Below, in pieces: positions 17,190-25,004 of a stretch of 64,000 nt of DNA. How positions within the stretch are numbered: the first letter of the stretch is position 1; each line of letters starts with the position of its first letter. Source of the DNA: Aerococcus sanguinicola (GTDB lineage Bacteria; Bacillota; Bacilli; Lactobacillales; Aerococcaceae); assembly GCF_008726925.1 (NCBI RefSeq), contig NZ_VYWO01000005.1, positions 62,001 through 126,000 on the forward strand, given 5' to 3'. The notes under the pieces were generated by a model, which had not been told where the DNA came from, did not search any database, and saw nothing but the letters and a program-made list of their open reading frames with translations. Made by a program: the position numbers and the translations under genes.

Positions 17190-18239
17190 TTAACCATTAG
17201 CATTCTCGTGTCGTCTAATAATTGACGAAAAGATCGAATGAGGATCCCGCTCAAGTTCATAACAGTCACCAGGCAATCTTGGGTACTGGTCTAAAAGTGA
17301 TCGGATAGCTTCAAGATCTTCCTGGTCCAAAATAAAATCAAAAATAGCTAAATTATCTTTTACATGACGGTGGTTTCGAATTCCAATAATACTTCCAGCA
17401 ACCCCTTCTTGTTGGAGAATATAGCGAGTAGCTACATTAGAAATGGAGACCCGGTGTTTGTGAGCAATCTCATCCAACAAGTGTAAGAGCTTCTGATAGC
17501 CAGCTTGCCCTAAACTTTGGTCAATCACCTGCTGGTACTTAACCTGAGAACGTGTTTCTAAGTCAATATCTGTCTGGTTAAGGTATTTATCCGATAACAG
17601 CCCACCCGATAAAGTACCGAAGCATAATTGTTGGATACCCTGATCAATCGAATAAGGTAAAAGTTTCTTCTCAGGACGACGATCAAAGAGCGAATACTGA
17701 GATTGGCAGGATATAATGGGGAGTCCTGCATCCACTAATTCTTTCAGATGAGGGGTATCAAAATTCGTCACTCCAATATAGCGAATCTTACCTTTTTCTT
17801 GTAACTTCACTAAGTGTTCAGCTACTTCAATATAGCGGTCGACACTATAATCCCACCAGTGAAACTGCATGAGATCAATATAATCACGTCCTAATTTCTT
17901 CAAAGAGCGATCAATAATAGCTTCTGTATCTTCAAATTTCACGCTCTCTAAGACATCAATGTCAGGCACATACTTCTCATGGATTTGAATATCATGAGCA
18001 GTTAGGTAAGAATGATGGTCTAATTCCTTCAAATAGCGCCCCAAAGCCTCTTCTGCCCCTGTATAAATATCTGCCAAGTCGAAGGTCGTAAAGCCAAGTT
18101 CTCCTAGCTGATGGAAAGTTTGATTAATTTCTTCAAGGTCAAGTTGGCCCTTCAAAGTATGGCCCGGTGATAGCTGCCATAAGCCATTGAGAACGCGAGC
18201 AATCGTATAACCTGGACTTAATTCAATTCTTTCTAACAT
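17190..18239 (-). CDS. Aldo/keto reductase
   Basis: 349 residues of the AKR barrel. The catalytic four are visible: Asp54 and Tyr59 (FDLADIYTG), Lys89 (HEKYVPD) and His127 (MQFHWWDY). The 'HEKYVPD..AIIDRSLKKLG..DLMQFHWWD' stretch defines the subgroup. NADPH-dependent reduction of a carbonyl compound is expected; the natural substrate is unknown. The start overlaps the previous gene's stop by one base (TAATG type), so the genes are coupled. Confidence 0.88.
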   Translation of the reverse strand: MLERIELSPGYTIARVLNGLWQLSPGHTLKGQLDLEEINQTFHQLGELGFTTFDLADIYTGAEEALGRYLKELDHHSYLTAHDIQIHEKYVPDIDVLESVKFEDTEAIIDRSLKKLGRDYIDLMQFHWWDYSVDRYIEVAEHLVKLQEKGKIRYIGVTNFDTPHLKELVDAGLPIISCQSQYSLFDRRPEKKLLPYSIDQGIQQLCFGTLSGGLLSDKYLNQTDIDLETRSQVKYQQVIDQSLGQAGYQKLLHLLDEIAHKHRVSISNVATRYILQQEGVAGSIIGIRNHRHVKDNLAIFDFILDQEDLEAIRSLLDQYPRLPGDCYELERDPHSIFSSIIRRHENANG

Positions 18240-18586
18240 TAGTCTTCATCTCCCTCACTTACTGGTACAACAGTTGTTTCAGCATGGCTAAATTGTCGCT
18301 TTTGATTTCTCGTTATCTTAAATACCGCCCCACAATTAGGATCTGGACAAGCAATCAGAGCATCAGATCGCATCCAATCATTCTCCTGGAGTAACCTTTG
18401 CTTAGCCGGTAATAAGGGAAGTAAGGCTGACAGGGCGTACATGGAGAAAGATTTTGTCTGAGGGAATATTAAATTCTCTCCCTCTACAATAAAATAGTCC
18501 CCCTCCTTGTGACTACAAACAAAAGGTCGGTCAGTCGCCAAGACTTCAACTTTTAAATTGTATAAAGTAAACAAATCATCTGTCAT
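18239..18586 (-). CDS. TIGR04076-like small protein
   Basis: 115 residues from ATG 18586 (after GGGAGG, spacing 7). It resembles the TIGR04076 family: an N-terminal 'LKVEVLATDRPFVCSHKEGDYFIVEGENL', a middle 'SMYALSALLPLL', and a C-terminal 'ALIACPDPNCGAVFKITR' with the cysteine/Asp-Pro motif. No function is established. A longer reading that starts at a TTG at 18631 is not credible, because that codon lies inside the T-box terminator stem. First gene of the T-box operon; the aldo/keto reductase follows with a one-base overlap. Confidence 0.75.
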   Translation of the reverse strand: MTDDLFTLYNLKVEVLATDRPFVCSHKEGDYFIVEGENLIFPQTKSFSMYALSALLPLLPAKQRLLQENDWMRSDALIACPDPNCGAVFKITRNQKRQFSHAETTVVPVSEGDED

Positions 18587-18600
18587 CGTTCGTCCTCCCA

Positions 18601-18880
18601 TAATAAATAGCACCTGCCCTTTACTCTCCAAGGAGAATAAAGGACAAGTGCTTAACCTGCGGTGCCACCTCTATTAGCCAGCTATTACTGACTCACTTTC
18701 ACAAGTTCCTAAAAACTTGCCGTCCATGATAACGCCTTGGTCGCGCTAGCTCATAGCAATGAGCTATTATCTGGTGCATAAAACACCCTAAGGCCCAGCC
18801 CCTAGCACAAGTAGGTATCTCTCACCTCCACACCCTCGCTTTAACTTGACTAACTAGGTTTTTCCTTATTAGATATTTGT
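18601..18880 (-). ncRNA. T-box riboswitch leader
   Basis: The minus strand carries the T-box core AGAGGTGGCACCGCAGG (18656-18672), followed by GTCCTTTATTCTCC and a terminator whose 5' arm begins AGCACTTG (stem 18609-18652, then ATTTATT). Upstream are three hairpins, for example TAGCTCAT-tgct-ATGAGCTA and CAAGTT/GAACTTG. An uncharged tRNA pairing with the GGCA-type bulge would favour the antiterminator and switch on the downstream operon. I could not place the specifier codon with confidence because stem I looks short or unusual. Confidence 0.85.
18602..18652 (-). terminator. Regulated terminator of the T-box leader
   Basis: Arms AGCACTTGTCCTTTATTCTC and GAGAGTAAAGGGCAGGTGCT pair over almost 20 bp, then ATTTATTATG. 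It is mutually exclusive with the T-box antiterminator. Confidence 0.82.
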
Positions 18881-18886
18881 AATTTA

Positions 18887-18915
18887 ATTATAATATTTAG
18901 ATCATTTTTTAGCAA
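18887..18915 (-). promoter_or_regulatory. Promoter of the T-box operon
   Basis: Minus strand: -35 TTGCTA (18910-18915), exactly 17 bp, -10 TATAAT (18887-18892). Transcription would start near 18880. Confidence 0.8.
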
Positions 18916-18939
18916 GTTTGAACTAGCAAGATATTTTTT

Positions 18940-19365
18940 CTAATTCGTCTTCTTAATCCGCTCAGCCAAGTCCCCTTCCAGTTTCTCGAGCGACTGGCGG
19001 AGCTCTTCAAGCGCTCTGATTTGTTCTTTAATCTCTGACTGTACCTTGATATCAACTAGCACATTATCTAACCAGCTATCGAAGAACTTGTCACTCCATG
19101 TGTCGCTAATTGCTTCTGGCAGGGTCATACCGATGTCAGCTAGCTCTTGGTCTAATTCTTCCAAGGTCCGTCTGACTTCTGCAAGTTCTTGGTTTGACGT
19201 CTTAATATGGTCACGTTTCATCATCGACGAGAAGAAGCCGCCACCTAATAAGTCCACCACGCCCCAACTTGAAGCGTCTTGGAGAGATTTAAGTGCTTGA
19301 TCCAGGCTTACTAAGACTTCTTGACTTGCTTGCTGGGCTTCTTTGATTTCTTCAATTGAATCCAT
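18940..19365 (-). CDS. Conserved-looking cytoplasmic coiled-coil protein, function unknown
   Basis: 141 residues, acidic, no signal peptide or membrane helix. It has helical heptads at both ends (IEEIKEAQQASQEVLVSLDQALKSL and IKEQIRALEELRQSLEKLEGDLAERIK) and a glycine-rich centre 'WGVVDLLGGGFFSSMMKRDHI'. I recall similar hypothetical proteins in Bacilli but cannot name a family. Single gene; GAGGGAAG precedes ATG 19365. Confidence 0.65.
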   Translation of the reverse strand: MDSIEEIKEAQQASQEVLVSLDQALKSLQDASSWGVVDLLGGGFFSSMMKRDHIKTSNQELAEVRRTLEELDQELADIGMTLPEAISDTWSDKFFDSWLDNVLVDIKVQSEIKEQIRALEELRQSLEKLEGDLAERIKKTN

Positions 19366-19421
19366 CTTCCCTCATCTCCTCATTTCGCTATGACATTTTA
19401 CTTATCTTTCTCCTAAAATAA

Positions 19422-19462
19422 CACGAAAAAATAAGCGGACAAAGTCTAAGCCCCTGTCCGCT
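19422..19462 (-). terminator. Terminator of the ABC exporter operon
   Basis: Arms AGCGGACA (19434-19441) and TGTCCGCT (19455-19462); on the minus strand TATTTTTTCG follows. Confidence 0.8.
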
Positions 19463-19589
19463 CATTTGTTGAAACTTATAGCAAGTGTATCGATTAGCTC
19501 TCAGCCATTACCAGCCTAAGTAAAACTTGCCTAAATTTAGGCAATCCCAATGAAGTGTCCCGCAAATCAATTTCTTTTCTTTCATTTAA

Positions 19590-22037
19590 TCAAATCTCTC
19601 GTATCAAATCAATGGCTTCATGGTCTAAGAGGCTTTTGAGCCCTAGCCGATAGATGATGAGGTTTAAGCCATAAATGAGGCAAGAAAAGATGATGAATTC
19701 AACATAGGGGAAGTAGAAGACAAAGGCCTTCATTTCGATGCTCCTAAATGCCCCAGCGATTCCTGCCATGATGACCAAACTAATCAGGACCGCCAAGAGG
19801 AAGGACTTGCCCTGCTCGATGAGAAATTCTTTCGTAAAGCCTTGCTTGAGTGCTTTGAGGTCCATACCAATCGAGTAAAGCGTTCCAATTTCTTTACGCC
19901 GGCTCATCAAGCTGAGGTTGATCGAGGAATAGCCATTGGTAATGTTCATCATGAAGATGATGGCAGCAATGCCAAAAATCATGAGTTTGAAACTTTGGAT
20001 ATCTGTGAATTGCTCGGCCTGGATTTCTTCTTTGCTAAAGACCTTGAAGCTTTCATGGTAAGAAATGGTCCTTTCAATCTGACTGCTGATGGCTTCCTTG
20101 GCCCGGCTCGCTTCGTCTTCTGGCAAGTTGAGCTTGAGCACGAAGGGGTAGTTCAGGTTTTTCTCGTCGTGAGTCTTTGCCATCAAGTCTTGGTAGGTAG
20201 AGAAATCCGTATAAATCATGACGGTAAAGGGAAGAATCCGGGTCTGGTAGGGGCCTAGGTCCTCTATAGTGTGAGCGATAGGCAGATTGATCGGCCCTTC
20301 TTCCGTCTCATCATTAACCGTCACCTTCACTTGGTTAGGCTTGGCGAAATAGGGCACGCTTTCTGCTTGGGCAATAGGCGTGTTGGGGTCCGCCTGCACC
20401 TGGTTGTAGAGGGTATAAGTCCCCGCACATCCTCCCAATCGTTCGAGGTCTTCCTCCTCCAAGGCGATCAAGTCTCCGCTGAGGTAATTCTCACTGGAAT
20501 CCGCCATCATCTCACTCAATTGCTCATCTAGGTCTAAGGCCTTAGCAGCTTGGGAGAGTTCGAGCTCTGGCGCGATGGCGAGGTGTTTCTCTTTTGAAAT
20601 AAAGCCTCGGCCACCATAATCTGCTAGAATGTCTTCCAAAATAGTGGGGAGGTCCCCTGTATCATTATAGTAGTGAACGGTGAGATTATAGCCATCATCG
20701 AAGGCATAGAAATCTCGATTATAATCTGCAATAGCATAAACGATACAGAAGAGGGCGACAATCAGGATGCCAATGGCAGAGATATAGCGCTGGGACTTCA
20801 GACTCGCCATATTATTGAGCCTCAGCTCCTTCCAAAGATCAGGATGTCGCTTCTTGCCTTTCTTTTGGAAGAAGTTAAAGTTGCCTTTGAGCCCTTCGAT
20901 AATATCAATCTGGGCAATCTTGCGGGCGGGATAGATGACCGCTAGTAAGACCACGACAAGGGCAAGGCAAACAATTAGCAATGACAAAAGCCAGTTAAAA
21001 GTAACCTGATTAAAGAAAACCAGCTCGGCCTTGCCAGAATTAGCCAGTTCAAAAAGATAACGAATCAGGAAGAAGCCGAGGAAGTGCCCAATGATAATGG
21101 GCAAAATAGAGATACTGACCGCCCCCTTGACCAGGATCTGGTAGATTTGAAAGTCGGTCGACCCGATGGACTTGTACATGGACAGCTCACGAACCTTGCG
21201 CAAGCCCCAGACCCAGAAGATGTTTTTGACAAAGAAGACAAAGATCCCCATACACAGTAAGAGCGTTAAAACATTGACTAGCTGGGTCATCAGATTCTTC
21301 GCTGCGGGCACGTCCAAGCCATAGAAACGAACCAGGGCCTCATTAAATTCTAAGTCCACCTCTTGCCCCAGTAGCTCTTGGATTTCGGCTTGGATGGCCT
21401 CACGATTAGCATAAGCCTCGTCAAAGGATTTAAACTTAATCAAAGGGATCAAAGCCTCGTCTTCCGCCACTAGGGGAAGGCCGTAATTAATTTTTAAGTT
21501 CTCATTATAAAAGTCTTTATAGACCCCCACCAGGCGAAAGTGCCGACTCTCCTCAGTCTCAAAGCTTTCTTGGGGGGTATAGGTTGACCGGGCATCAATG
21601 GCCTCCCCATCAATGAGACGCTGGCCTAAGTCAATTCTTAATTCATCGCCCAGAGCCAGTCCTTCTTCTTTGACCAAGGATTCATTAAGCACAATTTCAT
21701 CGGCCTGTTGCGGGAAGCGCCCAGAAATGAGATAGGACTCCTCCCGCATCTGGTTGACCGCTAAATCTTGGCCCACCAAGGAAATCAGATGGTCCTTGTA
21801 CTTGCCGCTGTGAGCCTTGGCCGAGCTTCCACCTGCTATCTCGATGGCTTCAATTTGATGCAATTGCTCAATGTCAGCCTGGGACAAGTCTTCTGACAAG
21901 CGGGCATCATAGAAGTTGGTCGCCTTCAGATGACGGTTATTGGCCGAAATATTGGTATAGGCATAGTAAAAAATCACCGTAAAAAACAAACTCACAATTA
22001 ACAAGGAGACAAAAATAGGTAAATTCCGCTTATTCAT
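19590..22037 (-). CDS. ABC transporter permease with two FtsX/MacB-type domains
   Basis: About 815 residues. One membrane helix near the N terminus (LPIFVSLLIVSLFFTVIFYYAY), a large outer domain (about 45-255), three helices, a helix near 420, a second large outer domain (about 450-685), and three C-terminal helices. This is a tandem fusion of two MacB-like units. Such permeases, fed by an ATPase of the LolD/MacB type, export or detoxify peptides or lipids. Start: ATG 22037, nine bases after AGGAG; an upstream ATG at 22046 would lie on the ribosome site. Substrate unknown. Confidence 0.85.
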   Translation of the reverse strand: MNKRNLPIFVSLLIVSLFFTVIFYYAYTNISANNRHLKATNFYDARLSEDLSQADIEQLHQIEAIEIAGGSSAKAHSGKYKDHLISLVGQDLAVNQMREESYLISGRFPQQADEIVLNESLVKEEGLALGDELRIDLGQRLIDGEAIDARSTYTPQESFETEESRHFRLVGVYKDFYNENLKINYGLPLVAEDEALIPLIKFKSFDEAYANREAIQAEIQELLGQEVDLEFNEALVRFYGLDVPAAKNLMTQLVNVLTLLLCMGIFVFFVKNIFWVWGLRKVRELSMYKSIGSTDFQIYQILVKGAVSISILPIIIGHFLGFFLIRYLFELANSGKAELVFFNQVTFNWLLSLLIVCLALVVVLLAVIYPARKIAQIDIIEGLKGNFNFFQKKGKKRHPDLWKELRLNNMASLKSQRYISAIGILIVALFCIVYAIADYNRDFYAFDDGYNLTVHYYNDTGDLPTILEDILADYGGRGFISKEKHLAIAPELELSQAAKALDLDEQLSEMMADSSENYLSGDLIALEEEDLERLGGCAGTYTLYNQVQADPNTPIAQAESVPYFAKPNQVKVTVNDETEEGPINLPIAHTIEDLGPYQTRILPFTVMIYTDFSTYQDLMAKTHDEKNLNYPFVLKLNLPEDEASRAKEAISSQIERTISYHESFKVFSKEEIQAEQFTDIQSFKLMIFGIAAIIFMMNITNGYSSINLSLMSRRKEIGTLYSIGMDLKALKQGFTKEFLIEQGKSFLLAVLISLVIMAGIAGAFRSIEMKAFVFYFPYVEFIIFSCLIYGLNLIIYRLGLKSLLDHEAIDLIREI

Positions 22038-22710
22038 TGGGCTCATCTCCTACAATCTGACCATCCACCATGCTGATGATCCGTTGGGTCTGTAGGGCCA
22101 CTGCTTCATCATGGGTAATGACTAGGATGGTTTGTTTGAGCTTCTGGTTGAAATAAGTCAGCAGATCAATGATCTCTTGAGAATTCTTGCGGTCCAGGTT
22201 CCCCGTCGGCTCATCGGCTAGGATAATCGCAGGCCGGTAGATCAGGCTGCGAGCAACCGCTACACGCTGCTCCTGGCCACCCGATAACTCACTGGGAAAA
22301 GCCTGTAACTTATCAGCCAAACCCAACCTAGTCACTAGCTCTTGAAAGAAAGCTTCATCCACCTGGCGACCATCTAACTTCACTGGCAAGTTAATGTTAT
22401 GGGCCACGGTCAGATTAGGAATCAGGTTATAGAACTGGTAGATTAGTCCGACCTTACGCCGCCGGAAGAGGGCCATCTCCTTAGAAGAATAGGTGGAAAT
22501 ATCAGCCCCCTCAATGAAAATCTTCCCCTTGCTCGGACGATCCACGCCACCGATCATATGGAGGAGGGTCGACTTCCCCGACCCGCTCGGGCCTACGATG
22601 GCAATAAATTCACCCCTATCGACGGTTAAATTAACCCCATCCACAGCCCGCACTTGCTTGTCCTTTTCGCCGTAAATCTTAGTTAAATTTTCTAGCCGAA
22701 GTATTTCCAT
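22030..22710 (-). CDS. ABC transporter ATP-binding protein (MacB/LolD type)
   Basis: 226 residues from ATG 22710 (after AGGAGGAG). Walker A GPSGSGKST (about 40-48), Q-loop region VGLIYQFYNLIPNLTVAHN, signature LSGGQEQRVAVARSL, Walker B IILADEPTGNLD and the H-loop VITHDE are complete. The 'YQFYNLIPNLTV' and 'EPTGNLD' forms are typical of partners of FtsX-like permeases. The longer open frame starting at 22809 runs through the promoter repeats and is not coding. It overlaps the permease gene. Confidence 0.92.
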   Translation of the reverse strand: MEILRLENLTKIYGEKDKQVRAVDGVNLTVDRGEFIAIVGPSGSGKSTLLHMIGGVDRPSKGKIFIEGADISTYSSKEMALFRRRKVGLIYQFYNLIPNLTVAHNINLPVKLDGRQVDEAFFQELVTRLGLADKLQAFPSELSGGQEQRVAVARSLIYRPAIILADEPTGNLDRKNSQEIIDLLTYFNQKLKQTILVITHDEAVALQTQRIISMVDGQIVGDEPNE

Positions 22711-22729
22711 AAGATCTCCTCCTAGGTCG

Positions 22730-22764
22730 ACTATACGAAATGAAAATGACAAATCGGTGACAAA
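22730..22764 (-). promoter_or_regulatory. Promoter of the ABC exporter with tandem response-regulator sites
   Basis: Minus strand: two identical TTTGTCA repeats (22758-22764 and 22747-22753) start 11 bp apart, and a -10 TATAGT (22730-22735) follows after 11 bp. This is the arrangement of OmpR/PhoB-type sites replacing the -35, and the OmpR-type regulator gene is just upstream. Confidence 0.65.
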
Positions 22765-22775
22765 GCGAGCGAAAA

Positions 22776-22805
22776 GGGAATTAATTCGATCTGCCATTAA
22801 TTCCC
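22776..22805 (-). terminator. Perfect 10-bp inverted repeat after the histidine kinase gene
   Basis: GGGAATTAAT (22776-22785) and ATTAATTCCC (22796-22805), followed on the minus strand by CTTTTCG. It could weakly end the two-component transcript before the separate exporter promoter; the T run is short. Confidence 0.55.
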
Positions 22806-22813
22806 TCACGCCT

Positions 22814-23653
22814 TTATTTATAAAACTTCAATCTAAATTCTGCTCCTTGGCCAGTATTCCTGCAGCTGATCTGCCCCTGGTGTTTGTCCACAATGCACTT
22901 GGCCATGGCTAAACCGATACCAAAACCTTTAGAATCTGGATCTTTATAGAAACGTTGAAAAATTTTCTTCTGCTTGGCTTCGGGGATTCCCCCACCATCA
23001 TCGCGGATGGACAGTTCGATAAAGATGGGGGTTTCCCGGCTTGTCATCCAGATCTGACGGCTTTGTTCTTGGTCAACCGCATTCTTTAGGATATTAATGA
23101 CGGCCTCCGTCAACCAGTTGAAGTGCCCCATCAAGCACTCATCTCCGACGTGCAGGTGGACAGTTATTCCCCGCTCCTCAATCTCATCACTTAGGATGTC
23201 TAAGGCATAGTCCACGACTTCCGCCAAGCTGAGGGGACTTAACTTGAAGTCATCACCCTTGGCATCCAGGCTGGCGAGTTTCAAGAGGGCATTGGATAAA
23301 TCATTGAGACGCTTTAAGTGTTGGGCTAAATTATCAGGATCAGCCTGGTGATTCTCTAAGGCAAAGAGCATGCCTGTAATGGGCGTCTTAATCTGATGCG
23401 CAATATCTTCAATATTCTGCGACTGAATTTGGGAGAGCTGCTTGGTTTTTTCTCTTTCTTCGACCAATTCCAGGAATAGCTTATAGATCTGGTCTTCCAA
23501 CTGGGAGAAGGCATCCTGCTTCATGGGGATGCGGTAGTTCTGCTGGTAGAGGGCATCGATCAGATCCGTCAGCTCTTGGATCCGTCGACGCTGGCGGGCC
23601 TTAAGCCCAATAAGAAGGACAAGCAGGCTCAGTCCCCAGACAATATACATCAT
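22814..23653 (-). CDS. Sensor histidine kinase
   Basis: 279 residues. One membrane helix at the N terminus (YIVWGLSLLVLLIGL) and no outer sensor domain. Phosphoacceptor His86 lies in DIAHQIKTP; the ATPase domain has N-box NILKNAVDQ, G1 DDGGGI and G2 GFGIGLAM. The start overlaps the stop of the regulator gene. A sensor without an outer domain, next to an FtsX-type exporter, suggests sensing through the membrane or through the transporter, as in BceRS-BceAB-type peptide defence. That link is inferred. Confidence 0.9.
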   Translation of the reverse strand: MMYIVWGLSLLVLLIGLKARQRRRIQELTDLIDALYQQNYRIPMKQDAFSQLEDQIYKLFLELVEEREKTKQLSQIQSQNIEDIAHQIKTPITGMLFALENHQADPDNLAQHLKRLNDLSNALLKLASLDAKGDDFKLSPLSLAEVVDYALDILSDEIEERGITVHLHVGDECLMGHFNWLTEAVINILKNAVDQEQSRQIWMTSRETPIFIELSIRDDGGGIPEAKQKKIFQRFYKDPDSKGFGIGLAMAKCIVDKHQGQISCRNTGQGAEFRLKFYK

Positions 23654-24291
23654 AGCTTCAACCGGTAGCCGATGCCGCGGACCGTCTCAATAAGATCTTT
23701 AGAGGTCTTATCGCGAATCCGCTTGATCGTCGCTGTCAAGGTATTATCATTCACATAAGCCTGCCGGGCATCCCAGAATCTGGTGAGCAGTTGATCCCGA
23801 GTTAGGAGCTGTCCCCGGTGCTTGATGAAGTGGGCCAGGACCCTGTATTCCAGGGCGGTCAAATCGACCACTCGCCCCTGGTAGCTAATCATCCCTTGGT
23901 CTTCCATGAGCCTTAAGTCGCTGTCCGCTTCCATATCATCAAAGTCTCTCAGGCAGGCGGCAATCCGAGCGCGCAAGATCTTCAGATGAAAGGGTTTGGT
24001 CAAATAGTCTGACGCGCCGCAGTCAAGGGCTTCCGCGATAAAGTCAACGTCATCGACCACCGTGGTAATCATCACTTGGATTTTATTGGCTAAAAAGAGC
24101 TCTAAAAGATCAAAGCCTTCCCCATCAGGCAAATTTAAATCGAGGATGGCAAGGTCATAAGCCCCACTGGACCTAGCTTGGCCTTCTTTGAAACTCCTCG
24201 CCCAGTCCACGTCAAAGCCATATGGGGAAAGAAAATCAATAATCTCTTGCCCAATGATGGGATCGTCCTCGACTAAAAGTAGTGAATGCAT
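23650..24291 (-). CDS. OmpR/PhoB-family response regulator
   Basis: 213 residues. Receiver domain with the acidic pair EDD (8-10), phospho-acceptor Asp51 (AILDLNLPDG) and Lys in YLTKPF; C-terminal winged helix with 'LTALEYRVLAHFIKHRGQLLTRDQLL' and 'VNDNTLTATIKRIRDK...IETVRGIGYRL'. First gene of the regulator-kinase pair; likely target is the exporter promoter at 22730-22764. Confidence 0.93.
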   Translation of the reverse strand: MHSLLLVEDDPIIGQEIIDFLSPYGFDVDWARSFKEGQARSSGAYDLAILDLNLPDGEGFDLLELFLANKIQVMITTVVDDVDFIAEALDCGASDYLTKPFHLKILRARIAACLRDFDDMEADSDLRLMEDQGMISYQGRVVDLTALEYRVLAHFIKHRGQLLTRDQLLTRFWDARQAYVNDNTLTATIKRIRDKTSKDLIETVRGIGYRLKL

Positions 24292-24516
24292 AGCAAAACT
24301 CCTCCAAAACTTAACTGCGACTCATCAAAGCCCGCTACACATTTTAGTTTCCCAGTCGATTTCATCTGATTTCAATTCTATCTTATCACAGGCGCTCTAT
24401 TTTATCCTTTAAGACAAACATGGAAATATTCCCCTCATTCCCAAGACGGCTTGCCCACAAGCGATGACTTATAGAGGGAAGCTAGCTCTCCCTTAACCGC
24501 TAGAAGGATCCAGTCG

Positions 24517-24897
24517 TTAGCTATCCAACAATAAACTGGATTGTTCTAAGTAGTCATTGGGGTAATTTTTCAACAACTTGCCTACAGCCTGGGCCAGCTG
24601 GTCTTGGCTGGCTTCTCCCTCCCCATAGGCTGCTAAGAGCTCCATAAAATCGCTCTTCTCTTGGTCAGTCGCCAACTTCTTAAAGTAACCCCAAACATGC
24701 TGGTAGGCGTTAACAACCTGGCCCCGGTCTTCAGGTAGAGCCCTAGCTTCTTCAATGTAGGCTTCCACTACGGCTAATTCAGGCTGGGTCTGTTTCAAGT
24801 ACTGGCGAATTTCCTGGTAGATTTTCTGCGACTTACTGAGCACTAGATACTTGTTTTGCGCCCACAATTTTTGGCAGGCATGAATTTGCTTGGCCAT
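24517..24897 (-). CDS. YbgA family protein (DUF1722)
   Basis: 126 residues: 'LWAQNKYLVLSKSQKIYQEI', 'RGQVVNAYQHVWGYFKK' and 'LLKNYPNDYLEQSSLL' match the stand-alone YbgA/DUF1722 domain. The biochemical role is not settled; in some bacteria the domain is fused to a second conserved domain. RBS GGAGG before ATG 24897. Single gene. Confidence 0.82.
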   Translation of the reverse strand: MAKQIHACQKLWAQNKYLVLSKSQKIYQEIRQYLKQTQPELAVVEAYIEEARALPEDRGQVVNAYQHVWGYFKKLATDQEKSDFMELLAAYGEGEASQDQLAQAVGKLLKNYPNDYLEQSSLLLDS

Positions 24898-25004
24898 CTT
24901 AGTCCCTCCTATCCTTCATCTTTCCTAGCTTAGTATACGTTAAAAGAATATTTCTATCCATCTCAAGCCATTACTTAGACCTTTTAGCTCATTATTTACT
25001 TCTT

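Noticed and set aside
18587..18631. TTG start for the TIGR04076-like protein
   Set aside because: The codon is within the T-box terminator stem.
22711..22809. N-terminal extension of the ABC ATPase to 22809
   Set aside because: It covers the promoter repeats and hairpin; AGGAGGAG before ATG 22710 decides the start.
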